Source: Bacteroidota bacterium (lineage in GTDB: Bacteria > Bacteroidota > Bacteroidia > B-17B0 > Aurantibacillaceae). From it: DNA of 64,000 nucleotides. This document shows, piece by piece, positions 40,455-50,667 of the stretch; positions within the stretch are counted from its first letter, which is position 1; each line of letters begins with the position of its first letter. The notes beneath the pieces are model-generated. The model ran no database searches, was not told where the DNA came from, and was given only the letters and a program-made list of their open reading frames with translations. The translations under genes were made by a program, and so were the position numbers. The stretch spans positions 144,537 to 208,536 of the forward strand of contig JADJDM010000016.1 of the NCBI GenBank assembly GCA_016702705.1, written 5' to 3'.

Positions 40455-40805
40455 ATGGAAAAATCCCTCGATAATTTTTATTTACAACAGACCGAACCAA
40501 ACGCTTCATGTTTATTGGCTTTACGCGATATTATTCTGGCTCAAAATAAATACATTACCACAAGTTTAAAATATGGAATGCCCTTTTTCTCATACAAAGG
40601 AAAAATGTTGTGTTATTTTTGGTTTCATAAAAAGCATAAAAAACCATACATTGGAATAATGGGTGGCATTCATTTAAATCACCCCGAATTACTAATAGAG
40701 AAACGCTCGTACATAAAAATATTATTAATCGACCCCAACAAGGATTTACCAATTAAAACAATTAAATCCATTTTAAACGCAGCCATAAAATTACATAAGG
40801 ATTAA
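40455..40805 (+). CDS. DUF1801 family protein
   Basis: 116 residues with the DUF1801 (YdhG-like) pattern: ALRDIILAQNKYITTSLKYG, then MPFFSYKGKMLCYFWFHKKH, then YIGIMGGIHLNHPEL. The fold is known; the biochemical role is not. No signal peptide, so cytoplasmic. It stands alone between porP/sprF and the DUF1456 gene. Confidence 0.75.
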   Translation: MEKSLDNFYLQQTEPNASCLLALRDIILAQNKYITTSLKYGMPFFSYKGKMLCYFWFHKKHKKPYIGIMGGIHLNHPELLIEKRSYIKILLIDPNKDLPIKTIKSILNAAIKLHKD

Positions 40806-40857
40806 GAGTTCCTCATTTACAAATCGTATATTTATAGCCTCATTATAATTTTAGCAA

Positions 40858-41337
40858 ATGACCAATAACGACATACTTCGCCGACTTAGATATACATTTA
40901 ATTTAAATGATGATGCAATGACTAAGATTTGTACATCCGAAGGAATGAATATTAAACGCGAAGAAGTTACTGCTTGGTTAAAGAAGGATGAAGATGAAGC
41001 GCACAGGCCAATTAGTGATGTTGATTTATCTATTTTTTTAGATGGATTTATTGCTTTAAAGCGGGGCAAACAAGAAGGTGCAACTTCAGTGGATCACGGT
41101 CCGCTTACCAATAATGCAGTGTTTAGAAAATTAAAAATTGCTTTAAATTTAAAGGACGACGACATCATTAAAATGTTAGCACTTGGTGGTATGGAAGTAA
41201 GTAAGCATGAAATCTCTGCTTTCTTTCGTAAGCCAGGTCAAAAACAATACCGCCATTGCAAAGATCAAATGCTACGAAACTTCATTCGTGGTATGCAGTT
41301 AACGTATAAGCCAGTGGATAAGAAGGAAGAGGAATAG
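40858..41337 (+). CDS. DUF1456 (YehS-like) protein
   Basis: 159 residues built from two similar halves: NDILRRLRYTFNLNDDAMTK and NAVFRKLKIALNLKDDDIIK, each followed by a KREEVTAWLKK or KHEISAFFRK segment and an aromatic/basic end (QYRHCKDQMLRNFIRGMQL). This is the DUF1456 family, like E. coli YehS, of unknown function. Cytoplasmic. Confidence 0.85.
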   Translation: MTNNDILRRLRYTFNLNDDAMTKICTSEGMNIKREEVTAWLKKDEDEAHRPISDVDLSIFLDGFIALKRGKQEGATSVDHGPLTNNAVFRKLKIALNLKDDDIIKMLALGGMEVSKHEISAFFRKPGQKQYRHCKDQMLRNFIRGMQLTYKPVDKKEEE

Positions 41338-41343
41338 TTTTTT

Positions 41344-41370
41344 TGCCACATTTAGTTAACTAAAATGGCA
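41344..41370. terminator. Hairpin between convergent DUF1456 and sensor-phosphatase genes
   Basis: TGCCA (41344-41348) pairs with TGGCA (41366-41370), with the palindrome TTTAGTTAACTAAA inside. It overlaps the stop of the minus-strand gene. No T-run follows in either direction, so terminator function is uncertain. Confidence 0.35.
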
Positions 41371-44300
41371 TCAGTGTAATCAATGTAATATCATCAATTT
41401 GTTCGTTGTTTTTCATCCAATCGTTTAGTTTTGTGTCAAAAAACGCTTGTTTGTTTGGGTGAGCCACTGATTCAAGTGCCCATTTTTGTAAGCCTTTGGT
41501 GTTTAGTTTTTTGTTTCGTTCTCCACCAAACTGGTCTATCATTCCATCAGAGTATAAACAAACAATATCACCTTCTTCTAAAGTAAAGTCATATTCATCA
41601 AAATGAACATTTAAATCATCTTTAATATCGATGGTAGTTTTGTTTCCTTTAATACGAATGATTTCATCATTTTGTAAAATAAAAATAGATTGCATTGCCC
41701 CGCTAAAAGATAGATTACGAGTTGCTAAATTGATGTTTACAATACTAATATCAAAACCATCTTTTAAATTTACATTAGCACGTTTTAATGCATGTGTAAA
41801 GCTTACACATAAATATTTTAAAATAAGCGAAGGTTCTAAAATGCGTTTTTCGTTTACCGCTTGATTCAATAAACTTTGCGCCAACATACTAAGCATTGCA
41901 CCTGGTACACCGTGCCCAGTACAATCTCCAACAGCAAATAATAAATTGTCGCCCGATTTTTCCATCCAATAAAAATCACCACTAACAATATCGCGAGGTT
42001 TAAAAATGATGCTGTTAGCTTTTACTAATTGCCTTAAGTAATCACTATCAGGGTACAATGCTTTTTGAATACGATTAGCGTAGTTAATAGAGTCAGTAAT
42101 GTCTTTATTTTTCTCAGCTAATTCACTTTGTAGTTTTAATTGGTTTAAGACTAAAGCAAGGGATTCACAAATTTGCTCTATTAAATCAAATACCTCTACA
42201 GAGATTCCATTTGTATAGCCAAAATCAGCATTTAAGGATGCGTGAAGTTTTTTCTCTGAGAAGATGGGGTAAGAGATGTAAGAGCGTATCCCAGCTTTAA
42301 ATAAATCAGCTTCGATGCCATCAATGATGTCTTTTTCTAGATCCTGCACAATAACAGGCCGTAGCGATTGGAAAGGATGATAGTTGCGCAGTGTTTTAAA
42401 TGAATAATTTATTTTGTCAAGCTTACCGCTTCTCAAATAATTAAATTCTGCATTGTCTTCAACGTAATTTGTAATCGAAATTTGCTGGCAATCTTTAAAA
42501 GTTCTTTTTAAAGCAGCTAGTACATTAATATATAACTGCTCTACTGAAACGCTATTAATGAAACTTTCGTTTATTAAATTGATGGTTTCTAAACGCGATG
42601 AGTATGCTTTAATTTTTTTCTCGGCTTCAATTTGTTCGGTTATATCCCTTGCAATAGATTGAAATCCTGTTATGTCACCTTCTTCATCAAACAAAAGTTT
42701 CACACTTTGCCCTAACCATTTTCGTTTTTGTTGTTTATCAATAGCAGGGAACACATAATAAGAGTCCTTTGTTTTTGTTTGATACATGTTTATGTAGAAT
42801 CGCATTGCTTCTAAACGATGTGATTTCTCAATAAATGACGAGTAGTGTTTGCCAATAATTTCTTCTTTTGAGTAGCCTAGTACTTTTTCAGTTACTTCAT
42901 TTACATAAACTATATGCCCTGTGTTATCTGCTTTGTAAATAATATCGTTTGCGTTTTCGACTAACAACTGATATTGGGCCCGTATTTCAACTTGCTCAGT
43001 AACATCTTGTCCAATCCCTACAACAATTTCTTCATCAATTTTTGTATCAACCCACTGTATCCATTTATTAGTTCCGTCTTTTGATTTTACTATGGAAGTA
43101 TAATTGTCTTGTACGATTTTATCATCTAACACGCGCTGTTTTACATCATCTTTACCTTCCTTTGTCTCACCTCTAATTTTCCACCAACCATCTCCTAAAA
43201 TTTCAGCCATGCTGTAACCTAATGCGCGTGTAGCCCCATCATTGGTATATACAATGTTTCCTTTTCTATCAGATGCTAAAACAATACTATCTGTTTTGTT
43301 CAAGATTCTATCCGAAAAATCCATTCGGTTTTTTAAATTCGCTGTGATGTTAATCGTCATAAAAGAAACAAACGAAATTGTAATAACTCCAATAATATAA
43401 AGTGATTCATCTGTTTGAGGAGACTCGAGCGAATATGCTGTATAACACACAGCCGAAGTAGTAAATAAAACAAACCACAATAAATCTTTGTAATTATTAA
43501 ATACAAGTGTTGTAGCTGTAAGCGCCATAAATAGTGACGCTACGTTTATGAAATTTAAGTTATGTAAGTGAGTTACGTACAAAACGTGTCCAATTAAAAC
43601 ATAGAAGAAAAATTTAGTGATAAATTTAGCCTTGTCTTGAATAAAGGATATTTTAAATGAAGCGGCCCAAATGAGCATAACGGTAATGAAATATGCAGCA
43701 AGAAAATAGGGTTGAAAGTTTACATTTTCAAATAACCATTGAAACAGGAATCCAACAAATGGGTAACTTACTCCTCCAAAAATCCAAATACTTCTTAAGC
43801 TGTTTATTTCGTACTTAAGGTCATTGTTTTGTTTGTAGCTTTCAAGTCTACTTCTTCTTATAAAGTACATTATAAAAAACGACATGATTACAAGCACTCC
43901 AAGCGCAGTTATAAAAAACCAAGCTGTTTTATAAAATGGAGGAAGTATAGTTATGTTAAGTGTTATAGGATTTTCTGTCCAAATATCCCCACTGTTTGAA
44001 CCGAAAATTTCTAAGGTGTACTTTCCAGGTTTAAGGTCGTCAAAGTAAAGAACGTTTCTGTTTGAAATTGTTTTCCAAACGGTATCAATTCCATTCATTC
44101 TAAATTTATAAACGTTTTTTGTGCTATTATGAAAGTCGAGTGCCGCAAATTTGATGTTTAAAAAATTCTCGTTGTGTTCTAAAGTAAGATTTCTAGATTG
44201 TTCATCAATAATGTTTATCAATGAATCATGCTTGTTAGTTATTCTTAGAGAGGTAAAGGTGAGCTTAGGAGGATCCATGTTCTTCTTCGTGTTGATTGGA

Positions 44301-46240
44301 TCTAATAAACACACCCCCGAATTGGTTGATAGTAAAAGTTTACTATCTGGCGTTACACTTAAACTATTTACAATGTTATTTGGTAATCCATCTGATGTAG
44401 AATATAATAAAACCAAATTATCTTTAGGGGAAAAGCGTACAAGACCTTTGTTGGTAGCAAACCAAATATAATCATCATGCCCAACAATATTTGAAATATC
44501 TGGTATTTCAGATTCGAACGCTTTTGGAAGTTTAGTTAATTTTCTTGTGAGTAGATTAAATGACAGAAGACCATTGGAGTGCGAGCCGATATAAACACGT
44601 TCTCCTTTTTTGTCTTTCATTAAACTTAATAAATAGGAATCATCAGGGTATGTGTATTTTTCAATTTTTTTTGTGAGTTTATCAAACACAATAATGGACT
44701 TACCATGAAGAAGTAAAATTTTTGATTTACTTATTTCTGTTATTTGATAAATATAAAAATCATCTTTTGGTAGGTGATGTGCAATGTAGGTTTCAGTTTT
44801 AGTATTAAACTCGATAAGTGAGTTTAATGTCCCTAGCCACAGAATATTCGGGTCATTCCCATCAGGGTAGATAAAAGTAAAATATAATTTGTAATCTTCG
44901 AAAAAGGATTTGGATTTAACTAATCCTTTTTCATTCACATCAATTTTATAAAAATTAAAGTTTCCTGCAACCCAAAGTGTTTTCTCGTTTTGTTCGTAAA
45001 CATTATTGATAAATCGCTCTAATGTTTTTATTTTCCCTGTTGGTGAGAATGATTCTGAACGTTTTTCTTTTTCGTCAAAAAGGACTAAGCCTTCTCCATT
45101 TGTTCCAATATAATATCGGTTGGGATAATATTTACTTTTTGTTGAAGAAAGTACTTTTAGGGTTGTAAGATGCTGAATGGTTTTTGAAAATGGAATAATA
45201 GCAAAGTGTTGTTTGTCGAACGATAATTTTGAAACACCTTCATTTGTTCCAAACCAAAGTACACCATTGTAATCTTCATAAATTTCATTAATTACATTAT
45301 CTGAAATACTTTCAGGATTAAGTGGGTCATTAACATGGATTTCAAATTTTTTATTTACAACATCAAACTTACTTGCCCCAAAGGACCAGTATCCTTGCCA
45401 TATTTCGCCAGAGCGCGTTCCGAAAAAGGAGTTACAACTGTAAAATTTTTCATCGGGTACTGCATAGTATTTTGATTTTTCTGTAATAGGATTAAATTCA
45501 ATTAATCCTTTGTCAGCTGGCATCCAAATATTGCCTAGGTAATCGTAATAAATACCTTTCAGTTGTTTTTCATCAAGTAGATATGTTTTGGCACTCCCAT
45601 CTTTTGGGTCGACTTTTCTTAAATAAGGACTATGATTTCCATCAAGTACACGATACGAAATCCAGATATATCCAAATTTATCGCACACCACACCATTAAT
45701 AGAAAAAGTAGAATCGCAAATTGTTTTCCCATTTATTAAATAGGGTTCAACTTGTTTTTTAGCATGATTAAAATAATAGAGTCCTTTGTTTGTTCCGAAA
45801 AAACGAACGCCTTGTTGGCTAATATAATAATTGCTAAGTTGAACACGACCCTTAACACCTTTCTCTCTTATTAATTTTGCGCGACTAAATTTATTTGATC
45901 CAATGTTTAAAATATCTAATCCTTGATTTGAAGCAACTAATAAATTATCATCTTCATCATCACAAATAAATCCAACTGAATTGGAACTGAGTGTAGTTGA
46001 ATCTTTAGAAGAGTGAAAGTACTTAACAATACTATATCCATCATATCGGTTTAAGCCCAATGATGTTCCAAACCACATGAAGCCTTTTTGATCTTGAAAA
46101 ACGCAATTAACTTGACTGTAAGAAACCCCTTCATTGGAGCCTAATCTATCAAAGCGGTAGCTACGAGTTTGCGCAATAGCAGATAGTATAGAAATCACAA
46201 AAATAAGTGATAGTATAAATCTGTTCTTTTGTAACGCCAT
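41360..46240 (-). CDS. Propeller / PAS / GAF sensor with SpoIIE-type PP2C phosphatase output
   Basis: The ATG at 46240 (MALQKNRF) gives 1,626 residues; an upstream GTG at 46249 would add three. Order: signal peptide (to about 24); propeller repeats such as CVFQDQKGFMWFGTS (30-640); a Y_Y_Y-like domain (650-760); a membrane segment (WFFITALGVLVIMSFFIMYF, about 770-790); several more membrane segments (815-965); two PAS domains (GYSMAEILGDGWW; GYSKEEIIGKHYSSF); a GAF-like domain (about 1225-1375); and SpoIIE (1400-1626). SpoIIE has SGDFYWME, AVGDCTGHGVPGAMLSMLAQ and LYSDGMIDQFGG, which supply the metal-binding acids. It should dephosphorylate an anti-anti-sigma-like partner, none of which is nearby. 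Confidence 0.88.
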   Translation of the reverse strand: MALQKNRFILSLIFVISILSAIAQTRSYRFDRLGSNEGVSYSQVNCVFQDQKGFMWFGTSLGLNRYDGYSIVKYFHSSKDSTTLSSNSVGFICDDEDDNLLVASNQGLDILNIGSNKFSRAKLIREKGVKGRVQLSNYYISQQGVRFFGTNKGLYYFNHAKKQVEPYLINGKTICDSTFSINGVVCDKFGYIWISYRVLDGNHSPYLRKVDPKDGSAKTYLLDEKQLKGIYYDYLGNIWMPADKGLIEFNPITEKSKYYAVPDEKFYSCNSFFGTRSGEIWQGYWSFGASKFDVVNKKFEIHVNDPLNPESISDNVINEIYEDYNGVLWFGTNEGVSKLSFDKQHFAIIPFSKTIQHLTTLKVLSSTKSKYYPNRYYIGTNGEGLVLFDEKEKRSESFSPTGKIKTLERFINNVYEQNEKTLWVAGNFNFYKIDVNEKGLVKSKSFFEDYKLYFTFIYPDGNDPNILWLGTLNSLIEFNTKTETYIAHHLPKDDFYIYQITEISKSKILLLHGKSIIVFDKLTKKIEKYTYPDDSYLLSLMKDKKGERVYIGSHSNGLLSFNLLTRKLTKLPKAFESEIPDISNIVGHDDYIWFATNKGLVRFSPKDNLVLLYSTSDGLPNNIVNSLSVTPDSKLLLSTNSGVCLLDPINTKKNMDPPKLTFTSLRITNKHDSLINIIDEQSRNLTLEHNENFLNIKFAALDFHNSTKNVYKFRMNGIDTVWKTISNRNVLYFDDLKPGKYTLEIFGSNSGDIWTENPITLNITILPPFYKTAWFFITALGVLVIMSFFIMYFIRRSRLESYKQNNDLKYEINSLRSIWIFGGVSYPFVGFLFQWLFENVNFQPYFLAAYFITVMLIWAASFKISFIQDKAKFITKFFFYVLIGHVLYVTHLHNLNFINVASLFMALTATTLVFNNYKDLLWFVLFTTSAVCYTAYSLESPQTDESLYIIGVITISFVSFMTINITANLKNRMDFSDRILNKTDSIVLASDRKGNIVYTNDGATRALGYSMAEILGDGWWKIRGETKEGKDDVKQRVLDDKIVQDNYTSIVKSKDGTNKWIQWVDTKIDEEIVVGIGQDVTEQVEIRAQYQLLVENANDIIYKADNTGHIVYVNEVTEKVLGYSKEEIIGKHYSSFIEKSHRLEAMRFYINMYQTKTKDSYYVFPAIDKQQKRKWLGQSVKLLFDEEGDITGFQSIARDITEQIEAEKKIKAYSSRLETINLINESFINSVSVEQLYINVLAALKRTFKDCQQISITNYVEDNAEFNYLRSGKLDKINYSFKTLRNYHPFQSLRPVIVQDLEKDIIDGIEADLFKAGIRSYISYPIFSEKKLHASLNADFGYTNGISVEVFDLIEQICESLALVLNQLKLQSELAEKNKDITDSINYANRIQKALYPDSDYLRQLVKANSIIFKPRDIVSGDFYWMEKSGDNLLFAVGDCTGHGVPGAMLSMLAQSLLNQAVNEKRILEPSLILKYLCVSFTHALKRANVNLKDGFDISIVNINLATRNLSFSGAMQSIFILQNDEIIRIKGNKTTIDIKDDLNVHFDEYDFTLEEGDIVCLYSDGMIDQFGGERNKKLNTKGLQKWALESVAHPNKQAFFDTKLNDWMKNNEQIDDITLITLMPF

Positions 46241-46277
46241 AAAAATCACTTAACTCTTTGTGAGAGTGGTATCCTGA

Positions 46278-46285
46278 CAAAGTTA
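46278..46285 (-). promoter_or_regulatory. -7 element for the sensor phosphatase
   Basis: The minus strand reads TAACTTTG, an exact TAnnTTTG, 37 bases before the ATG at 46240. The -33 element is unclear. Confidence 0.45.
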
Positions 46286-46376
46286 ACCGAATAATTGAGA
46301 TAAAAAGTACATTTAGCACTAAATAGATAAAGCCCTATTTCAGTTGTACTAAATCAGTTTAGTTTGAGATAAAAGA

Positions 46377-47117
46377 TTAATCGATTTTGCCACCGTTGTG
46401 GTATTTTTCTTTACGTGTTTCTTTGCCTGATTCGTCGTAGTAAATCCAAGTGCCTTCTTTTACATAATCGCTGGCGTCGACACTAAACTTCATTTCGCCT
46501 TCTTCTTTTAATTTACCATTATCAAAGTACTCTTTGTGTGTGTATGTTTTTTTCTTTTTATCTAGTATTTCAAAAATAATAGTTGGATTTCCATCTTCTT
46601 TGTATGAATTTCTTTTATATAGGTAATCATTGTTTTTCTCACTTTCTTCGACATAAGAAATAACTCCATTGGGATAATAATCAGTTTGCTTTTGAGTATT
46701 TCCGTCGTAGAAAATGATTTCGGATTTTATCTTCCCATCTTGAAAATATTCGATTTGCTCGCACCTCTTTAAGTCAATAATCCGAAAAGACCTCTCTACA
46801 TTTCCATTAGGATAAAAATTCTTAAAAACCTTTAGTTGCCCGTCTTCATAAAAACCTTTGTGTAAAATGGTTCCTGTGGTATAAAAATCTTCCATCCAAC
46901 CTTGTACGTTATAACCTTTTTTGTTGTATCGAACCGAGTCACCACCTAATGCAAAAATTAATTTTTCATACATCTGAATCCCATATTCTGAGTCGACTAC
47001 TTTAGTTGGGTCATATTTTTGTGCACCAGGAATTTGATTGGCAAAAGAAGTTTGAGCCTTGAACGAAGTAAAGCTAAAAATAAAAAATAAAGAAAATATG
47101 TAGATTAAATGTCTCAC
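46377..47117 (-). CDS. Exported MORN-repeat protein, YwqK-like
   Basis: The GTG at 47117 is preferred because a signal peptide begins there (RHLIYIFSLFFIFSFTSFKAQ), giving 246 residues; an in-frame GTG at 47156 would overlap the trxB end. The body has short MORN-type strands: GFYEDGQLKVFKNFYPNGNV, YFQDGKIKSEIIFYDGN, KEYFDNGKLKEEGEM and IYYDESGKETRKEKYHNGG. Such proteins resemble the YwqK family and have no settled function. It lies just downstream of trxB and may share its transcript. Confidence 0.75.
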   Translation of the reverse strand: MRHLIYIFSLFFIFSFTSFKAQTSFANQIPGAQKYDPTKVVDSEYGIQMYEKLIFALGGDSVRYNKKGYNVQGWMEDFYTTGTILHKGFYEDGQLKVFKNFYPNGNVERSFRIIDLKRCEQIEYFQDGKIKSEIIFYDGNTQKQTDYYPNGVISYVEESEKNNDYLYKRNSYKEDGNPTIIFEILDKKKKTYTHKEYFDNGKLKEEGEMKFSVDASDYVKEGTWIYYDESGKETRKEKYHNGGKID

Positions 47118-47142
47118 TAATTTTATATATAAATATACAAAA

Positions 47143-48084
47143 TTAATGCACACCAATTTCAGCTAAATAACGTTCTGCATCTAAAGCTCCCATGCAACCG
47201 CTACCCGCAGCTGTAACTGCTTGACGATAAACTTTATCTTGCGCGTCTCCAACAGCAAAAACACCTTTAATATTGGTTTTACTTGTGCCTGGAATAGTTT
47301 CGATATATCCTTGCTCATCCATTGTAATCCAATCTTTAAAAATTTGCGTATTTGGAGTATGTCCAATAGCGACAAAGAAACCTGTTACATTAATTTTACG
47401 TTCTTCACCCGTTTTTAAATTAGTGATTAAAGCGCCATCAACAGCTTTTTCTCCAAGTATTTCTTTTGTTTCAGAGTCCCAAAGTATTTCAATGTTTGGA
47501 GTGTTTTTTACACGCTCTTGCATTGCTTTACTAGCACGCATTTCGCTTCTTCTAACAATCATATACACTTTTTTGCATATTTTTGAAAGATACGTAGCTT
47601 CTTCAGCAGCAGTATCTCCAGCCCCTACAATTGCTACATCTTGTTGTTTAAAAAAGAATCCGTCGCAAACTGCACAAGCAGAAACACCAAATCCATTTAA
47701 TCGTTGCTCACTAGGTAAGCCTAGCCATTTAGCAGAAGCACCAGTTGCAATAACAACTGTATTTGCATGTATTTCGGTAGTTTCATCAACCCATACTTTA
47801 TGCACAGGACCCGTAAAATCAACCTTTGATGCGTATCCAAAACGTATATCTGTTCCAAAACGCTCAGCTTGCGCTTTAAAATCTTCCATCATTTCAGGAC
47901 CTTGAATTCCTTTTGGATATCCTGGATAATTTTCAACTTCAGTTGTTATTGTTAATTGTCCACCGGGTTGCATTCCTGTGTACATAACTGGTTTTAATCC
48001 TGCACGTGCTGCATATATTCCTGCTGTGTAACCTGCAGGTCCTGATCCAATAATCAAACACTCAACTTTTTCTATAGTACTCAT
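47143..48084 (-). CDS. trxB: Thioredoxin-disulfide reductase
   Basis: The enzyme reduces thioredoxin with NADPH through FAD and a redox-active Cys pair. The 313-residue protein has the FAD motif IIGSGPAGYTAGIYAARAG, the active site CAVC (Cys137 and Cys140), the NADPH motif IVGAGDTAAEEATYL and the second FAD motif GVFAVGDAQD. All key residues are present. Confidence 0.96.
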   Translation of the reverse strand: MSTIEKVECLIIGSGPAGYTAGIYAARAGLKPVMYTGMQPGGQLTITTEVENYPGYPKGIQGPEMMEDFKAQAERFGTDIRFGYASKVDFTGPVHKVWVDETTEIHANTVVIATGASAKWLGLPSEQRLNGFGVSACAVCDGFFFKQQDVAIVGAGDTAAEEATYLSKICKKVYMIVRRSEMRASKAMQERVKNTPNIEILWDSETKEILGEKAVDGALITNLKTGEERKINVTGFFVAIGHTPNTQIFKDWITMDEQGYIETIPGTSKTNIKGVFAVGDAQDKVYRQAVTAAGSGCMGALDAERYLAEIGVH

Positions 48085-48104
48085 AATTACAAATTAAATA
48101 AACA

Positions 48105-48112
48105 CAAAAGTA
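48105..48112 (-). promoter_or_regulatory. -7 element for trxB
   Basis: The minus strand reads TACTTTTG, an exact TAnnTTTG, 20 bases before the trxB ATG. No good -33 TTG is visible. Confidence 0.45.
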
Positions 48113-48252
48113 CGTGCTTTCATTGATAGAAACCCGAAAAGATATTAAGACCTTGTTTAAAAAAAACGATTATTATCTGCTCCTAGTTAAACTAGTAATG
48201 TAAATTTTGTTAAATGCATTAAATCTGAGTTATTTAAAAGTTAGGAAACTAT

Positions 48253-48279
48253 TTGAATCAAAAAAGTTTCCTACTTTTG
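48253..48279 (+). promoter_or_regulatory. Promoter of the TonB-dependent receptor
   Basis: TTG (48253-48255), 16 bases, then TACTTTTG (48272-48279), 18 bases before the ATG at 48298. It shows that the in-frame TTG at 48253 belongs to the promoter and not to the coding region. Confidence 0.55.
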
Positions 48280-48297
48280 CCCGCGAAATTAATTTTT

Positions 48298-50655
48298 ATG
48301 AATAGGATATTTTTATTTGTCGTTTTGGTTTTTCTAGTTGTTACAGGAAAAGCACAAAACGTTACGCTTAGTGGTTACGTTAAGGATGCTGCAAATGGTG
48401 AAACCATTATTGGAGCAAATGTATATAAGCAAGGAACTTCTAATGGAGTTTCAACAAATGCTTATGGTTTTTATTCGATTAGTTTGCCGAAAGGAAAAAA
48501 CACGATTGTGTTTTCATATATAGGTTATCAGCAAATAACCAAGGAGTTGGACTTAAACGAAAAAACATCTTTAGATGTTGAGCTTACGGAAGATACAAAA
48601 ACAACCTTGAATGAAGTAACCATTTCATCCGAAAAAGAAAATGTAAATGTAAAAAGCATGGACATGAGTATGGTGAAATTAGATATAAAACAGATTTCTA
48701 AAATACCTGCATTGCTTGGAGAAGTTGATATTGTAAAGGGAATTCAGTTATTACCAGGTGTTACATCAGTAGGTGAGGGAAGCGGCGGATTTAATGTGCG
48801 TGGTGGAAATATTGATGGAAATTTAATTTTATTAGATGAAGCGCCCGTATTTAATTCATCGCATTTATTTGGTTTCTTTTCTGTATTTAACCCAGATGCA
48901 GTTAAAGATGTGAAGCTATATAAAGGTGGAATTCCTGCGCAATACGGCGGAAGAATTTCCTCGCTTCTTGATATTCGTATGAAAGAAGGGAATAATAAGA
49001 AGTTAGAAGTGAATGGCGGTATTGGAACTATCTTCAGTCGTTTTTCTATTGAAGCCCCAATTGTAAAAGATAAGGCATCCTTTATTATTGCTGGTCGTAG
49101 AAGTTATATTGATGTTCTTACAAAACCTATCATTAAGAAAAAACTGCCCGATTTAAAAGATGCTAAGTTTTATTTTTATGATTTAACAGGGAAAATAAAT
49201 TGGAGAATAAACAAAAAGAATCAAGTATTCTTAAGTGGTTATTTAGGGCAAGATGTTTTTGGTGCAGGCTTCAGATTTGATTGGGGTAACTCAACAGCTA
49301 CTGCACGTTGGAATCATATTTTTGGAGAGAAATTGTTTTTAAATACAACCGCGTATTATAGTAATTACAAATACTTTATTGGGTTTAAAAATGAAAATGA
49401 TCAAACATCTTTTGATTGGGCATCAAATATTATTAACTATAGTGCAAAGCCAGAGTTTACTTATTATTTAAATCAAAAAAACACTATGCATTTTGGTGGG
49501 CAAACTACTTGGTATACCTTTAAGCCAGGTAATGCTGTTGTTACAAGTGCCGATGGTGATAAAACAAAAATAGGTTTAGATAATAAAAATGGTTTAGAGT
49601 CGGCATTGTACTTTGACAATGAGCAAAAAATAAACGATCGTTTTTCGATGCAATATGGTATTCGTTTTAGTTTGTTTAATTACATTGCCGATACAGCATA
49701 TTATTTTAATGATACAACTGCAAACACAAGAAAAACATTAAAAGAAAAACGCGGCTTTTCACAAAACAAATCAGTAAAACAATATAATAATTTTGAGCCT
49801 CGCTTTTCGATGAAATATGAGGTTACAGATGTAAGTTCTGTAAAAGCAAGTTATAATAGAACTGCGCAATATTTGCATTTGGTTTCTAACACAGCTGCAT
49901 CAACACCATTAGACATATGGACGCCTGTAACAAATAATATTTTGCCTCAAATTGCAGATCAAGTTGCAACAGGTTATTTTAGAAATTTTAAAGAAAATAT
50001 GTATGAAACTTCAGTTGAAGTATATTACAAATGGATGCAAAATCAATTGGATTATATTGATAATGCAAATTTACTTTTGAATGAAGAGATTGAAGCTGAT
50101 TTGATTCAAGGTAAAGGCCGCGCTTATGGTTTAGAGTTATTTATAAAAAAGAACAAAGGAAAATTGACAGGTTGGATTAGTTATACTTTATCTCGCACTG
50201 AAAGAAAAATTCCAGGACTTAGCAAAGATGAATGGTATTTCTCTCGTTACGACCGACCACATAATATGAATATAACTGCTTCTTACGAGTTAAGCAAACG
50301 TTGGTCTTTTGGTGGAAACTTTGTTTTAACAAGTGGAACTCCAGCAACTTTCCCGAATGTAAAATATGAAGTGCAAGGTTATACAGTTACTGATAATACA
50401 ACCGAAAAAAGAAATAGTTTTAGAAACACACCTTATCACCGTTTAGATTTATCGGCAACACTTACTCCACGTAAAAATGATAAACGTAAATGGAAGAGCA
50501 ATTGGGTGTTTAGTGTTTATAATGTTTATAATCGTCAAAATGCATTTACTATTTTCTTCCGTCCTAATGAAAACAATCCATTGCAAACGGAAGCAATTAG
50601 GTATTCAATTGTAGGAACAATAATTCCTTCGGTAACTTATAATTTTAGTTTTTAA
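48298..50655 (+). CDS. TonB-dependent receptor with N-terminal carboxypeptidase-like domain
   Basis: The ATG at 48298 gives 785 residues and a clear signal peptide (MNRIFLFVVLVFLVVTGKAQ). A CarboxypepD_reg-like domain follows (VTLSGYVKDAANGETIIGAN to about residue 105), then the plug (IQLLPGVTSVGEGSGGFNVR, LYKGGIPAQYGGRISSLLDI) and the beta-barrel, ending on an aromatic residue (SVTYNFSF). It imports a substrate across the outer membrane with TonB energy. A DUF4249 lipoprotein gene follows directly, a common pairing. The substrate is unknown. Confidence 0.9.
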   Translation: MNRIFLFVVLVFLVVTGKAQNVTLSGYVKDAANGETIIGANVYKQGTSNGVSTNAYGFYSISLPKGKNTIVFSYIGYQQITKELDLNEKTSLDVELTEDTKTTLNEVTISSEKENVNVKSMDMSMVKLDIKQISKIPALLGEVDIVKGIQLLPGVTSVGEGSGGFNVRGGNIDGNLILLDEAPVFNSSHLFGFFSVFNPDAVKDVKLYKGGIPAQYGGRISSLLDIRMKEGNNKKLEVNGGIGTIFSRFSIEAPIVKDKASFIIAGRRSYIDVLTKPIIKKKLPDLKDAKFYFYDLTGKINWRINKKNQVFLSGYLGQDVFGAGFRFDWGNSTATARWNHIFGEKLFLNTTAYYSNYKYFIGFKNENDQTSFDWASNIINYSAKPEFTYYLNQKNTMHFGGQTTWYTFKPGNAVVTSADGDKTKIGLDNKNGLESALYFDNEQKINDRFSMQYGIRFSLFNYIADTAYYFNDTTANTRKTLKEKRGFSQNKSVKQYNNFEPRFSMKYEVTDVSSVKASYNRTAQYLHLVSNTAASTPLDIWTPVTNNILPQIADQVATGYFRNFKENMYETSVEVYYKWMQNQLDYIDNANLLLNEEIEADLIQGKGRAYGLELFIKKNKGKLTGWISYTLSRTERKIPGLSKDEWYFSRYDRPHNMNITASYELSKRWSFGGNFVLTSGTPATFPNVKYEVQGYTVTDNTTEKRNSFRNTPYHRLDLSATLTPRKNDKRKWKSNWVFSVYNVYNRQNAFTIFFRPNENNPLQTEAIRYSIVGTIIPSVTYNFSF

Positions 50656-50667
50656 TAAAAATAAAAC

